A stretch of DNA of 5,733 nucleotides from the NCBI GenBank assembly GCA_947176615.1, contig CAMWRO010000196.1:1-5733 (forward strand), given 5' to 3'. Every line of letters begins with the position of its first letter. Within the stretch, counting starts at the first letter, position 1. A model generated the notes under the pieces. The model was not told the origin of the DNA. It searched no databases and saw only the letters and a program-made list of their open reading frames with translations. Positions 1-4,978 of the stretch are shown one piece after another. This DNA is from an uncultured Porphyromonadaceae bacterium (GTDB lineage: Bacteria; Bacteroidota; Bacteroidia; Bacteroidales; Muribaculaceae). Made by a program: the position numbers and the translations under genes.

Positions 1-215
1 CGGTAGTTGTTGATGAAGATGTTGCGCATGATGGTGAATACCCAGCCTTTGAAGTTGGTGTTGTCTACATACTTGTCTTCGTTGTCAAGCGCTTTGAGCG
101 TTGTGTCCTGAAGCAGGTCGTAGGCGTTGTCACGGTTGGAAGTCAGCATGTAGGCGAAGTTCAGAAGATTGCTCTGAAGACTCATCAGCTTTGTTTGAAA
201 TTCCTTGGATCCCAT
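1..215 (-). CDS. ECF-type RNA polymerase sigma factor, N-terminal part (gene cut by window edge)
   Basis: Reading the minus strand from ATG at 215-213 gives 71 complete codons, beginning MGSKEFQTKLMSLQSNLLNF and ending near RNIFINNY, open to the window edge. Seen: DLLQDTTLKAL at about residues 34-44 matches sigma region 2.2 (core polymerase binding), and FKGWVFTIMRNIFINNY at about 55-71 matches regions 2.3-2.4 (promoter melting and -10 recognition). Both are typical of Bacteroidota ECF sigma factors. Region 4 lies outside the window. Such proteins are usually about 160-190 residues and redirect polymerase to a small regulon, often under an anti-sigma factor encoded next door; any such partner would be off the left edge. 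The start is set by the common short N-terminus of the family; no strong ribosome binding site is visible, as is normal in this phylum. The gene runs divergently from the rest of the window. The exact ECF group and inducing signal cannot be told from this fragment. Confidence 0.93.
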   Translation of the reverse strand, partial: MGSKEFQTKLMSLQSNLLNFAYMLTSNRDNAYDLLQDTTLKALDNEDKYVDNTNFKGWVFTIMRNIFINNY

Positions 216-272
216 GATGTTTTGATGTTAGAAAGTTGAACGTTTAGTTGACTTTAGTTCTGTTGAACAATC

Positions 273-305
273 CAAAGTTAAGTAAATGAAGTCCCGAAAT
301 TGAAA
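273..305 (-). promoter_or_regulatory. Probable promoter of the ECF sigma factor gene
   Basis: On the minus strand, TAACTTTG (plus-strand 280-273) is an exact match to the Bacteroidota -7 element TAnnTTTG. A TTTC at 305-302, 21 bases upstream, is a one-mismatch -33 element. Transcription would begin near 266-268 and leave a leader of roughly 50 bases before the ATG at 215. The -7 box is a direct match; the -33 assignment is weaker. Confidence 0.5.
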
Positions 306-407
306 TATTTGCGGCAAAAATTTTTATAAAAAGTTACAAATAAGTTTCGATGAGGTGTAATTATCTGTGTATTAGACGGTTATTTGTGGTGGGTTGATGT
401 TGCAAAA
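281..407. other. AT-rich gene-free stretch
   Basis: Apart from the -33 part of the sigma promoter at 302-305, this stretch between the sigma factor and the candidate small RNA is strongly AT-rich (runs of A and T around 315-340) and shows no ORF with recognisable protein character. Just beyond it, ATTGTT (407-412) and AACAAT (420-425) form a 6-bp inverted repeat with a 7-base loop. That repeat could be an operator or a chance AT hairpin. I see nothing else assignable here. Confidence 0.4.
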
Positions 408-440
408 TTGTTACAATGAAACAATAGTGTAATAATTGTG
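408..440 (+). promoter_or_regulatory. Weak candidate promoter for the small RNA
   Basis: TAATTGTG at 433-440 differs from the Bacteroidota -7 consensus TAnnTTTG at one position. A TTG at 408-410 lies 22 bases upstream as a possible -33 element. If used, transcription starts near 446. Other single-mismatch -7 look-alikes occur nearby (362-369, 381-388) without a well-spaced -33, so the choice is tentative. Confidence 0.2.
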
Positions 441-445
441 TCTGT

Positions 446-613
446 GTTAACAGGCTGGTGTATAGCGTTTTGGGTGGTGATGGAAGGGCGCTGCCGGTGT
501 CTCGGTTGAGGCATGGGGATATTGCGCAGTCCCGGTTACTCCTTGAAATCGGCCGGAGACGTGCGGCGTTACGGGGGTGTTGAAGAATCCCGCGCAGATT
601 CTTGAATTTTTTT
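446..613 (+). ncRNA. Candidate structured small RNA ending in an intrinsic terminator
   Basis: No coding sequence explains this stretch, yet it is more GC-rich than its AT-rich surroundings and is highly foldable. Seen by eye: bases 492-503 pair with 556-568 as a 12-bp stem (two G-U pairs and one wobble at the end, a single bulged G at 563). Inside it, 506-511 pairs with 541-546 (6 bp, two wobbles), and GGGA 516-519 pairs with TCCC 530-533 over a 10-base loop containing TGCGCA. The result is a rod with internal loops, followed within 12 bases by a strong rho-independent terminator (580-613). The 5' end is uncertain; a weak promoter would start it near 446, giving about 168 bases. I do not recognise the family. 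It is not tRNA, tmRNA, SRP RNA or a riboswitch I know, and the terminator plus a fresh promoter downstream argue against a leader for the next gene. A 6S-type or regulatory RNA is possible. The terminator is solid; the RNA gene is inferred. Confidence 0.5.
580..613 (+). terminator. Rho-independent terminator of the candidate small RNA
   Basis: AAGAATC (583-589) and GATTCTT (597-603) form a perfect 7-bp stem around the loop CCGCGCA. Two more pairs (580-581 with 605-606) lie beyond a G-G mismatch. A run of seven T residues follows at 607-613. Because no protein gene on this strand ends just before it, the terminator implies a non-coding transcript to its left. Confidence 0.8.
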
Positions 614-622
614 ATCTTCAAA

Positions 623-656
623 TTGGTGGTGGAATGAAAAAAAAATGTTACTTTTG
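623..656 (+). promoter_or_regulatory. Promoter of the zapB-like/zapA unit
   Basis: TACTTTTG at 649-656 is an exact Bacteroidota -7 element (TAnnTTTG). A TTG at 623-625 lies 23 bases upstream, slightly long for a -33 element. Transcription should begin at about 661-664, only about 10-13 bases before the ATG at 674. The box overlaps the in-frame GTG at 656, so that GTG cannot be the start if this promoter is used. Confidence 0.6.
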
Positions 657-673
657 TGAAAATTTGGAAAAGA

Positions 674-967
674 ATGGCCGTCGCTCTTCAAGAACGTATC
701 GATAAATTAAAGGTCAAAGCCGGTCTGCTGACTGAGCGATATGACCTTTTGCGGCAAGGCAAACTTGCTGCTGATGAGCGTATTGAAGAACTGACACGCC
801 AGCTTGATGCGGCACGGCGCGAAATATCCGATTTGCACCGGCAGGTTGAATACCTCCGTGTCGCCTCAGTGGCAGTTCCCGATCACAGGGATGTCGAGAA
901 GGCAAGGACATTCATTTCAGGTTTAGTGCGGGAAATCGACAACTGCATCACTCGATTAACTCAATGA
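674..967 (+). CDS. Small coiled-coil protein, ZapB-like, next to ZapA
   Basis: A protein of 97 residues from ATG 674. An in-frame GTG at 656 would add six residues but lies inside the -7 promoter box, so the ATG is preferred; a purine-rich GGAAAAGA directly precedes it. Residues about 1-65 are rich in Glu, Arg, Leu and Gln with heptad-like leucine spacing and no glycine-rich or catalytic motif, predicting a parallel coiled coil. The C-terminal 30 residues (around FISGLVREIDNCITRL) look like a short conserved helix. No signal peptide or membrane segment is present. The stop lies 4 bases before zapA, so the two are almost certainly co-transcribed and translationally linked. By analogy with proteobacterial ZapB, a small coiled coil that joins ZapA at the FtsZ ring, it may be a ZapA partner. 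That is inference from size, structure and neighbour, not from sequence identity I can demonstrate. Confidence 0.8.
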   Translation: MAVALQERIDKLKVKAGLLTERYDLLRQGKLAADERIEELTRQLDAARREISDLHRQVEYLRVASVAVPDHRDVEKARTFISGLVREIDNCITRLTQ

Positions 968-971
968 TGCA

Positions 972-1271
972 ATGAGAGATAAACTGAATATAACGATACG
1001 CATTGCCGACCAGCCGCGCATGTATCTTTCGATTCCTCCCGAGGAAGAAGAAGTAGTGCGCCGCGCCGAAGCCAATATCAACGAACTTTGGCGCAACTGG
1101 ACCAAGCGGTTTAAAGATAAGACCCCGGGAGAAATCCTCGCAATGGTCGCATTCCGGTTTGCGCAGCTCTATTTTGACAATGAGGCGCGTGTGGCCGATG
1201 TGGAGTCGACCCTTGCCTCGCTTGAAAAAGACCTTGACGAGCGGCTGCTTGGAATGGAAGTTGACGGATGA
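972..1271 (+). CDS. zapA: Cell division protein ZapA
   Basis: A protein of 99 residues, the usual length for ZapA. Family knowledge: ZapA is a cytoplasmic protein that bundles and stabilises FtsZ filaments at mid-cell, with an N-terminal globular domain and a C-terminal coiled coil that forms a tetramer. Seen: a beta-strand start (LNITIRIADQPRMYLSI, about residues 4-20), the stretch EEEVVRRAEANINELWRNW (about 25-43), the ZapA-like helix MVAFRFAQLYF (about 58-68), then a Glu/Leu-rich coiled coil to the end. ATG 972 is 4 bases after the upstream stop; another ATG at 964 is out of frame. It follows the ZapB-like gene in the same unit. The downstream gap holds a candidate 6S-like RNA, an arrangement reminiscent of ssrS beside zapA in gammaproteobacteria. 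The assignment is firm at family level. Confidence 0.9.
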   Translation: MRDKLNITIRIADQPRMYLSIPPEEEEVVRRAEANINELWRNWTKRFKDKTPGEILAMVAFRFAQLYFDNEARVADVESTLASLEKDLDERLLGMEVDG

Positions 1272-1435
1272 TGCCGTCCTGCTTTTCCGGAATTGCCGGA
1301 ATCGATGCCATGATTCAGCTATGTCATTGATGTTGTGATGATTTCCTCGCCCCGAAAGAGACGAGAACTATATTTCTGCACGACCTGTTTTTCCTTTATT
1401 ACGCAGTCAGTCGTGGCTGCCGGGATAGGATGCAT
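1271..1435 (+). ncRNA. Candidate 6S-like RNA between zapA and rny
   Basis: The 219-base gap between zapA and rny has no ORF, and its ends pair. ATGC 1271-1274 pairs with GCAT 1432-1435; after a bulged C, GTCCT 1276-1280 pairs with AGGAT 1427-1431; after a small internal loop, TTCCGG 1285-1290 pairs with CCGGGA 1420-1425. This makes about 15 bp of closing stem. Within the enclosed region, CTCG 1346-1349 pairs with CGAG 1362-1365. CACGAC 1379-1384 plus CTG 1385-1387 pair with GTCGTG 1410-1415 and CAG 1404-1406, with a 3-base bulge. A long closing stem, large open centre, apical hairpin, 3'-side hairpin and about 165 bases match the general plan of 6S RNA, which traps housekeeping RNA polymerase. 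Proteobacterial 6S also sits just after zapA. No separate promoter was found, so processing from the zapA transcript is possible. TTCCGG can alternatively pair locally with CCGGAA 1296-1301. Family identity is inferred. Confidence 0.45.
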
Positions 1436-1490
1436 GGGCCGTGCGGTAATTTTATTAACATTTTTAACTGTAACTTCCTAAAAGTAACAA

Positions 1491-3032
1491 ATGGTCATAT
1501 TATTTTATCTATGTGCCGCTTTGATCGGGGCTGCGATCGGCGTCGCAATAATTTTGCTGACACAGAAAATCACGGCGCGTTCACAAGCCAAAAATATCAT
1601 TGACGAGGCCGAGCGCGAAGCCGAGGTAATAGTGAAAAACAAGCTGCTGGAGGCTCGCGAAGAAGAACTCCGCATCAAAACCGACGCTGAAAAGCAGGCC
1701 AACCAGCGGTTGCAGCGCGTTCAGAACGAGGAGTCGAAAATCAAGCAGCGTCAGAACCAGCTCAACCAGCAGCAGAGCGAAAACGCCAAGCAGCGTAACG
1801 AGAACGAACAGACCCGTCAAAATCTTGAAACTCAGATGGCGGCACTGGAAAACCGCAAGGAGGAAGTGGAACGGCTGCGTCGAACTGCACAAGACACCCT
1901 TGAACACATCTCGGGCCTTTCAAGCGAGGAAGCCAAGGAGAAACTTATCGAGTCGTTGCGCGACGAGGCCAAAACAGCTGCCGCATCCTATATCAACGAC
2001 ATCATGGACGAGGCCAAGATGACCGCCAACAAGGAGGCCAAGCGCATCGTGGTTCAGTCGATTCAGCGTCTTGCCACCGAGACCGCGATTGAAAACTCGG
2101 TCACTGTATTCCACATTGATTCCGACGAAATCAAGGGCCGCATCATCGGCCGCGAGGGTCGCAACATCCGCGCTCTTGAGGCTGCCACCGGTATCGAGAT
2201 TATAGTCGACGACACTCCCGAGGCGATTGTCCTCTCGGGTTTTGACCCCGTGCGCCGCGAAATCGCGCGTCTGGCCCTGCACCAGCTTGTGGCCGACGGC
2301 CGCATACACCCCGCCCGCATCGAGGAGGTGGTTGCAAAAGTGCGCAAGCAGATCGAGGAGGAAATCGTCGAGACCGGAAAGCGCACAGCCATCGACCTCG
2401 GCATCCACGGACTTCACCCCGACCTTATCCGCCTTGTCGGCAAAATGAAATACCGTTCAAGCTACGGCCAGAACCTGTTGCAGCACTCGCGCGAGACTGC
2501 CAACCTCTGTGCCATCATGGCATCGGAACTCGGCCTGAACCCCAAGAAAGCGCGTCGTGCCGGACTGCTCCACGACATCGGCAAGGTGCCCGACGAGGAA
2601 CCCGAGCTGCCCCACGCGCTTCTCGGCATGAAACTCGCCGAAAAATATAAGGAGAAACCCGAAATCTGCAATGCTATCGGTGCCCACCACGACGAAATCG
2701 AGCAGACAACCTTGCTCGCCCCCATCGTGCAGGTGTGTGACGCTATTTCGGGTGCCCGTCCCGGCGCCCGCCGCGAAATCGTCGAGGCTTATATCAAGCG
2801 TCTCAATGACCTTGAACAGCTCGCACTGTCCTATCCCGGCGTTATCAAGACCTACGCCATTCAGGCCGGTCGCGAATTGCGCGTGATTGTCGGCGCTGAC
2901 AAGATTGACGATGTGGAGACCGAAAAACTGTCGGGAGAAATCGCCAAGCGCATTCAGGACGAGATGACCTATCCGGGACAGGTAAAGATTACCGTAATCC
3001 GCGAGACCCGCTCGGTAAGTTTCGCCAAATAA
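1491..3032 (+). CDS. rny: Ribonuclease Y (membrane-anchored endoribonuclease)
   Basis: A protein of 513 residues, close to the usual 510-525. RNase Y cuts single-stranded mRNA internally and starts decay or processing at the inner face of the cytoplasmic membrane. Domains seen in order: one N-terminal membrane helix (about residues 3-24, VILFYLCAALIGAAIGVAII); a long Glu/Gln/Lys/Arg-rich coiled coil (about 30-190); a KH RNA-binding domain (about 200-265) with the GxxG loop as GREG at 220-223; and an HD metal-dependent phosphohydrolase domain with H332 (HSRE), the H361-D362 dyad in LLHDIGK, H399-H400-D401 and D417. All expected catalytic residues are present. The ATG at 1491 is the first start in frame and places the membrane helix at the very N-terminus. 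The ribosome binding site is AT-rich and weak. A TAACTTCC at 1471-1478 only partly resembles a -7 element, so rny may share transcription with zapA. ricT follows 12 bases later. Confidence 0.97.
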   Translation: MVILFYLCAALIGAAIGVAIILLTQKITARSQAKNIIDEAEREAEVIVKNKLLEAREEELRIKTDAEKQANQRLQRVQNEESKIKQRQNQLNQQQSENAKQRNENEQTRQNLETQMAALENRKEEVERLRRTAQDTLEHISGLSSEEAKEKLIESLRDEAKTAAASYINDIMDEAKMTANKEAKRIVVQSIQRLATETAIENSVTVFHIDSDEIKGRIIGREGRNIRALEAATGIEIIVDDTPEAIVLSGFDPVRREIARLALHQLVADGRIHPARIEEVVAKVRKQIEEEIVETGKRTAIDLGIHGLHPDLIRLVGKMKYRSSYGQNLLQHSRETANLCAIMASELGLNPKKARRAGLLHDIGKVPDEEPELPHALLGMKLAEKYKEKPEICNAIGAHHDEIEQTTLLAPIVQVCDAISGARPGARREIVEAYIKRLNDLEQLALSYPGVIKTYAIQAGRELRVIVGADKIDDVETEKLSGEIAKRIQDEMTYPGQVKITVIRETRSVSFAK

Positions 3033-3044
3033 AGATTGCGGCCT

Positions 3045-4514
3045 ATGGATACCGAAAAAAACGAGGAGGCCGCCCGCGTGCAGCCCTCCGGGACCTCTGC
3101 CGCTGCCCGCGCCGATGGCGAGGGATGTCAGTCGGGCGGATGTTGCGGACGGGGATGCAGTGACGTGCCCCGTGGAAAATTGCATTGTTTTGACTGGCTG
3201 GCCGACATCCCCGGCGGAATGGCCGACTGTGACATTGTCGAAGTCCAGTTCAAAAATACCCGCAAAGGTTTCTACCGTAATTCGACCAACCTTGACCTTG
3301 CAATCGGCGATTTGGTGGCCGTTGAGGCATCTCCCGGCCATGACATCGGCACGGTGACCCTTACCGGTCAGCTCGTGAAACTTCAGATGAAACGGGCCAA
3401 TGTCAAGAGTGATGCCGAGATACGCCGCGTGTTCCGCATCGCCAAGCCTGCCGATGTCGAGAAATATCACGAGGCCAAGGCCCGCGAGAACGACACGATG
3501 ATTCGCGCCCGCAAGATAGCCGAGAGTCTTCATCTCAACATGAAAATAGGTGATGTCGAGTATCAGGGCGACGGCAACAAAGCCATCTTCTATTATATCG
3601 CCGACGAGCGCGTCGATTTCCGACAGCTCATCAAAGTGCTTGCCGAGACATTCAAGGTGCGCATCGAGATGAAACAGATCGGTGCCCGTCAGGAGGCCGG
3701 ACGCATCGGCGGTATCGGGTCGTGTGGCCGTCCGCTGTGCTGCGCGAGCTGGATGACCACTTTCGTGTCGGTCGGGACGAGCGCGGCCCGCTATCAGGAC
3801 ATCTCCCTTAACCCTCAGAAACTTGCGGGGCAGTGTGCCAAACTGAAATGTTGCCTGAACTTCGAGGTCGATACCTATGTCGAGAGTGCGCGGCGCATGC
3901 CGCCCAAGGATGTGCGTCTTGAAACCACTGACGGTACATGGTATCACTTCAAGACCGACATATTCAAGAAAGAGATTACCTATTCTTCTGACAAGTCAGT
4001 CGCTGCCAACCTTGTCACCATTGACGCGCCCCGTGCATTCGAGATTATCGAGATGAACAAGCGCGGCGAGAAACCCTCGCAGCTTAAACGCGATGGCGAG
4101 GATGCTGCCAAGAACAAGCCGTCGAGCGACTTGCTTGAACAAGACAGCCTGACCCGCTTTGACAAAGCCAAGAAGAAAAAGCGCAGGAAAAACAATAACA
4201 ACGGTAACGGCAACGGAGCGCCGGGCGGCGAAAAACCGCGTCAGGGAGACCGTCAGCAGAATCCCAAGGGCGAGCAGCGTCAGGGTGATGGAGCACCATC
4301 CAAGCCTCAGCGCAGGCCGAAACCTCAGCAGGGCGACCGCCCGCCTCGTCAGGGCGACGGCGCGGGGGCGCAGCGCAACAATGGGCCTCGTCAGCCTCGT
4401 CAGGGCGATAACAACCGCCAGCAGCAACGACGCGAGCGTCCGCAGCGCGACACTGGTGAAAACCGCGAGAAACCGCATGGCGGTCAGACTCCGCAACAAC
4501 CGCCTCAGCAATGA
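3045..4514 (+). CDS. ricT: RicT / PSP1-domain (YaaT family) protein with Cys clusters and disordered tail
   Basis: A protein of 489 residues from ATG 3045; an in-frame TTG at 3036 would add only MRP and is less likely. Seen: an N-terminal cysteine cluster (C28, C33, C34, C38), then FDWLADIPGG at about 49-58, a barrel-like region (about 63-130), the PSP1 conserved region (about 133-219), and two core clusters, C227/C232/C233 (SCGRPLCC) and C264/C269/C270 (QCAKLKCC). From about residue 375 a Lys/Arg run leads into a tail rich in Asn, Gln, Arg, Gly and Pro with five QGD repeats. Family knowledge: B. subtilis RicT (about 275 residues) forms an iron-sulfur complex with RicA and RicF that affects RNase Y-dependent mRNA maturation. 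Placement 12 bases after rny supports a related role. The tail and the N-terminal cluster lie outside the B. subtilis core. The stop overlaps the gldH start (ATGA), implying coupled translation. The family is firm; the function here is inferred. Confidence 0.92.
   Translation: MDTEKNEEAARVQPSGTSAAARADGEGCQSGGCCGRGCSDVPRGKLHCFDWLADIPGGMADCDIVEVQFKNTRKGFYRNSTNLDLAIGDLVAVEASPGHDIGTVTLTGQLVKLQMKRANVKSDAEIRRVFRIAKPADVEKYHEAKARENDTMIRARKIAESLHLNMKIGDVEYQGDGNKAIFYYIADERVDFRQLIKVLAETFKVRIEMKQIGARQEAGRIGGIGSCGRPLCCASWMTTFVSVGTSAARYQDISLNPQKLAGQCAKLKCCLNFEVDTYVESARRMPPKDVRLETTDGTWYHFKTDIFKKEITYSSDKSVAANLVTIDAPRAFEIIEMNKRGEKPSQLKRDGEDAAKNKPSSDLLEQDSLTRFDKAKKKKRRKNNNNGNGNGAPGGEKPRQGDRQQNPKGEQRQGDGAPSKPQRRPKPQQGDRPPRQGDGAGAQRNNGPRQPRQGDNNRQQQRRERPQRDTGENREKPHGGQTPQQPPQQ
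4239..4409 (+). repeat. Degenerate QGD tetrapeptide repeats in the RicT tail
   Basis: Five copies of RQGD or QQGD begin at codons 399, 412, 428, 435 and 452 of ricT. They are spaced irregularly by 7-17 residues in a Pro/Arg/Gln/Asn-rich setting. The DNA copies are alike too: CCTCGTCAGGGCGA occurs at 4344-4357 and again at 4395-4408. Such repeats can expand or contract by slippage or recombination, so tail length may vary among strains. Confidence 0.75.
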
Positions 4515-4978
4515 GAATATTTGCGCCGTTCATATTGATAATAACATTGTGCTTGGGAGCCTGTTCTCCCGGGCACAATGATTATAGCTGCTACTCGACT
4601 GTTGCCGACGAGGGATGGGCCTACGGGGATACTCTGACCTTTGCCCCTGACTCGATGCTGAATGACTCGGTCATGACGGCGGCGATAAAAATCGCGGTGC
4701 GGCACGATAATAATTACCCTTATTCCAATCTGTGGGTTGAGGTTTCACATTCCTCTCCCGACGGGGTTTCGCGTCGCGACACCGTCAACATCCCTCTTGC
4801 CGATGTCTATGGGCGTTGGCTCGGAAACGGTTTCGGGGCCGACTATCAGAAAGAGGCGGTAGTGGCCGAAAATGCCGCTGTCGATATGCGCCGCCCCGTG
4901 ACTGTGCGTCACATCATGCGCGTCGACACGTTGCACGGCGTTGAACAGGTAGGGGTTTCAATTGTTCCGGTAAGATGA
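4511..4978 (+). CDS. gldH: GldH-family gliding motility lipoprotein
   Basis: A protein of 155 residues, the family's usual size. Seen: a lipoprotein signal peptide with a hydrophobic core (about residues 3-16) and lipobox LGAC with C18 as the lipidated residue; then a beta-rich domain with NLWVEVSHSSPDG (about 74-86), DTVNIPLADVYGRWLGNGFG (about 90-109) and a C-terminal HIMRVDTLHGVEQVGVSIV segment. The D-x-x-GRWLGNGFG and MRVDTL...GVEQVG patterns are what I associate with GldH. The mature N-terminus SPGHND lacks a strongly acidic surface-export signal, so a periplasm-facing location is at least as likely as the cell surface. Family knowledge: GldH is needed for gliding in Flavobacterium johnsoniae, but the gene is also widespread in non-gliding Bacteroidota, where its role is unknown. 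It overlaps ricT and the HAD gene by ATGA at both ends, tying its expression to the RNA-processing genes. Confidence 0.87.
   Translation: MRIFAPFILIITLCLGACSPGHNDYSCYSTVADEGWAYGDTLTFAPDSMLNDSVMTAAIKIAVRHDNNYPYSNLWVEVSHSSPDGVSRRDTVNIPLADVYGRWLGNGFGADYQKEAVVAENAAVDMRRPVTVRHIMRVDTLHGVEQVGVSIVPVR

Noticed and set aside
361..621. Minus-strand 86-codon frame in the left intergenic region
   Set aside because: Its sequence has no domain character and no ribosome binding site. It runs through the plus-strand terminator and the structured RNA candidate, which explain the region better.
656..673. GTG at 656 as the start of the zapB-like gene
   Set aside because: It falls inside the exact -7 promoter element, so it would not be transcribed; ATG 674 is preferred.
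1285..1301. Hairpin TTCCGG/CCGGAA after zapA as an intrinsic terminator
   Set aside because: No T run follows, and the left arm also pairs with 1420-1425 in the longer closing stem; it is treated as an alternative fold of the RNA candidate.
1448..1478. Dedicated promoter for rny
   Set aside because: TAACTTCC at 1471-1478 lacks the TTTG end of the -7 consensus and no well-spaced TTTG lies upstream, so it was not annotated.
3036..3044. TTG at 3036 as the start of ricT
   Set aside because: It adds only three residues, uses a rarer start codon, and ATG 3045 is better placed 12 bases after the rny stop.
2457..3947. Long antisense reading frame of 496 codons over rny and ricT
   Set aside because: It lies opposite two well-supported genes, has no recognisable motif or start signal, and is the usual by-product of the GC-rich codon use of those genes.
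4084..4581. Overlapping frames on both strands across the ricT tail and gldH start
   Set aside because: They are shadows of the Arg/Gln-rich repeat codons of ricT and carry no domain features.
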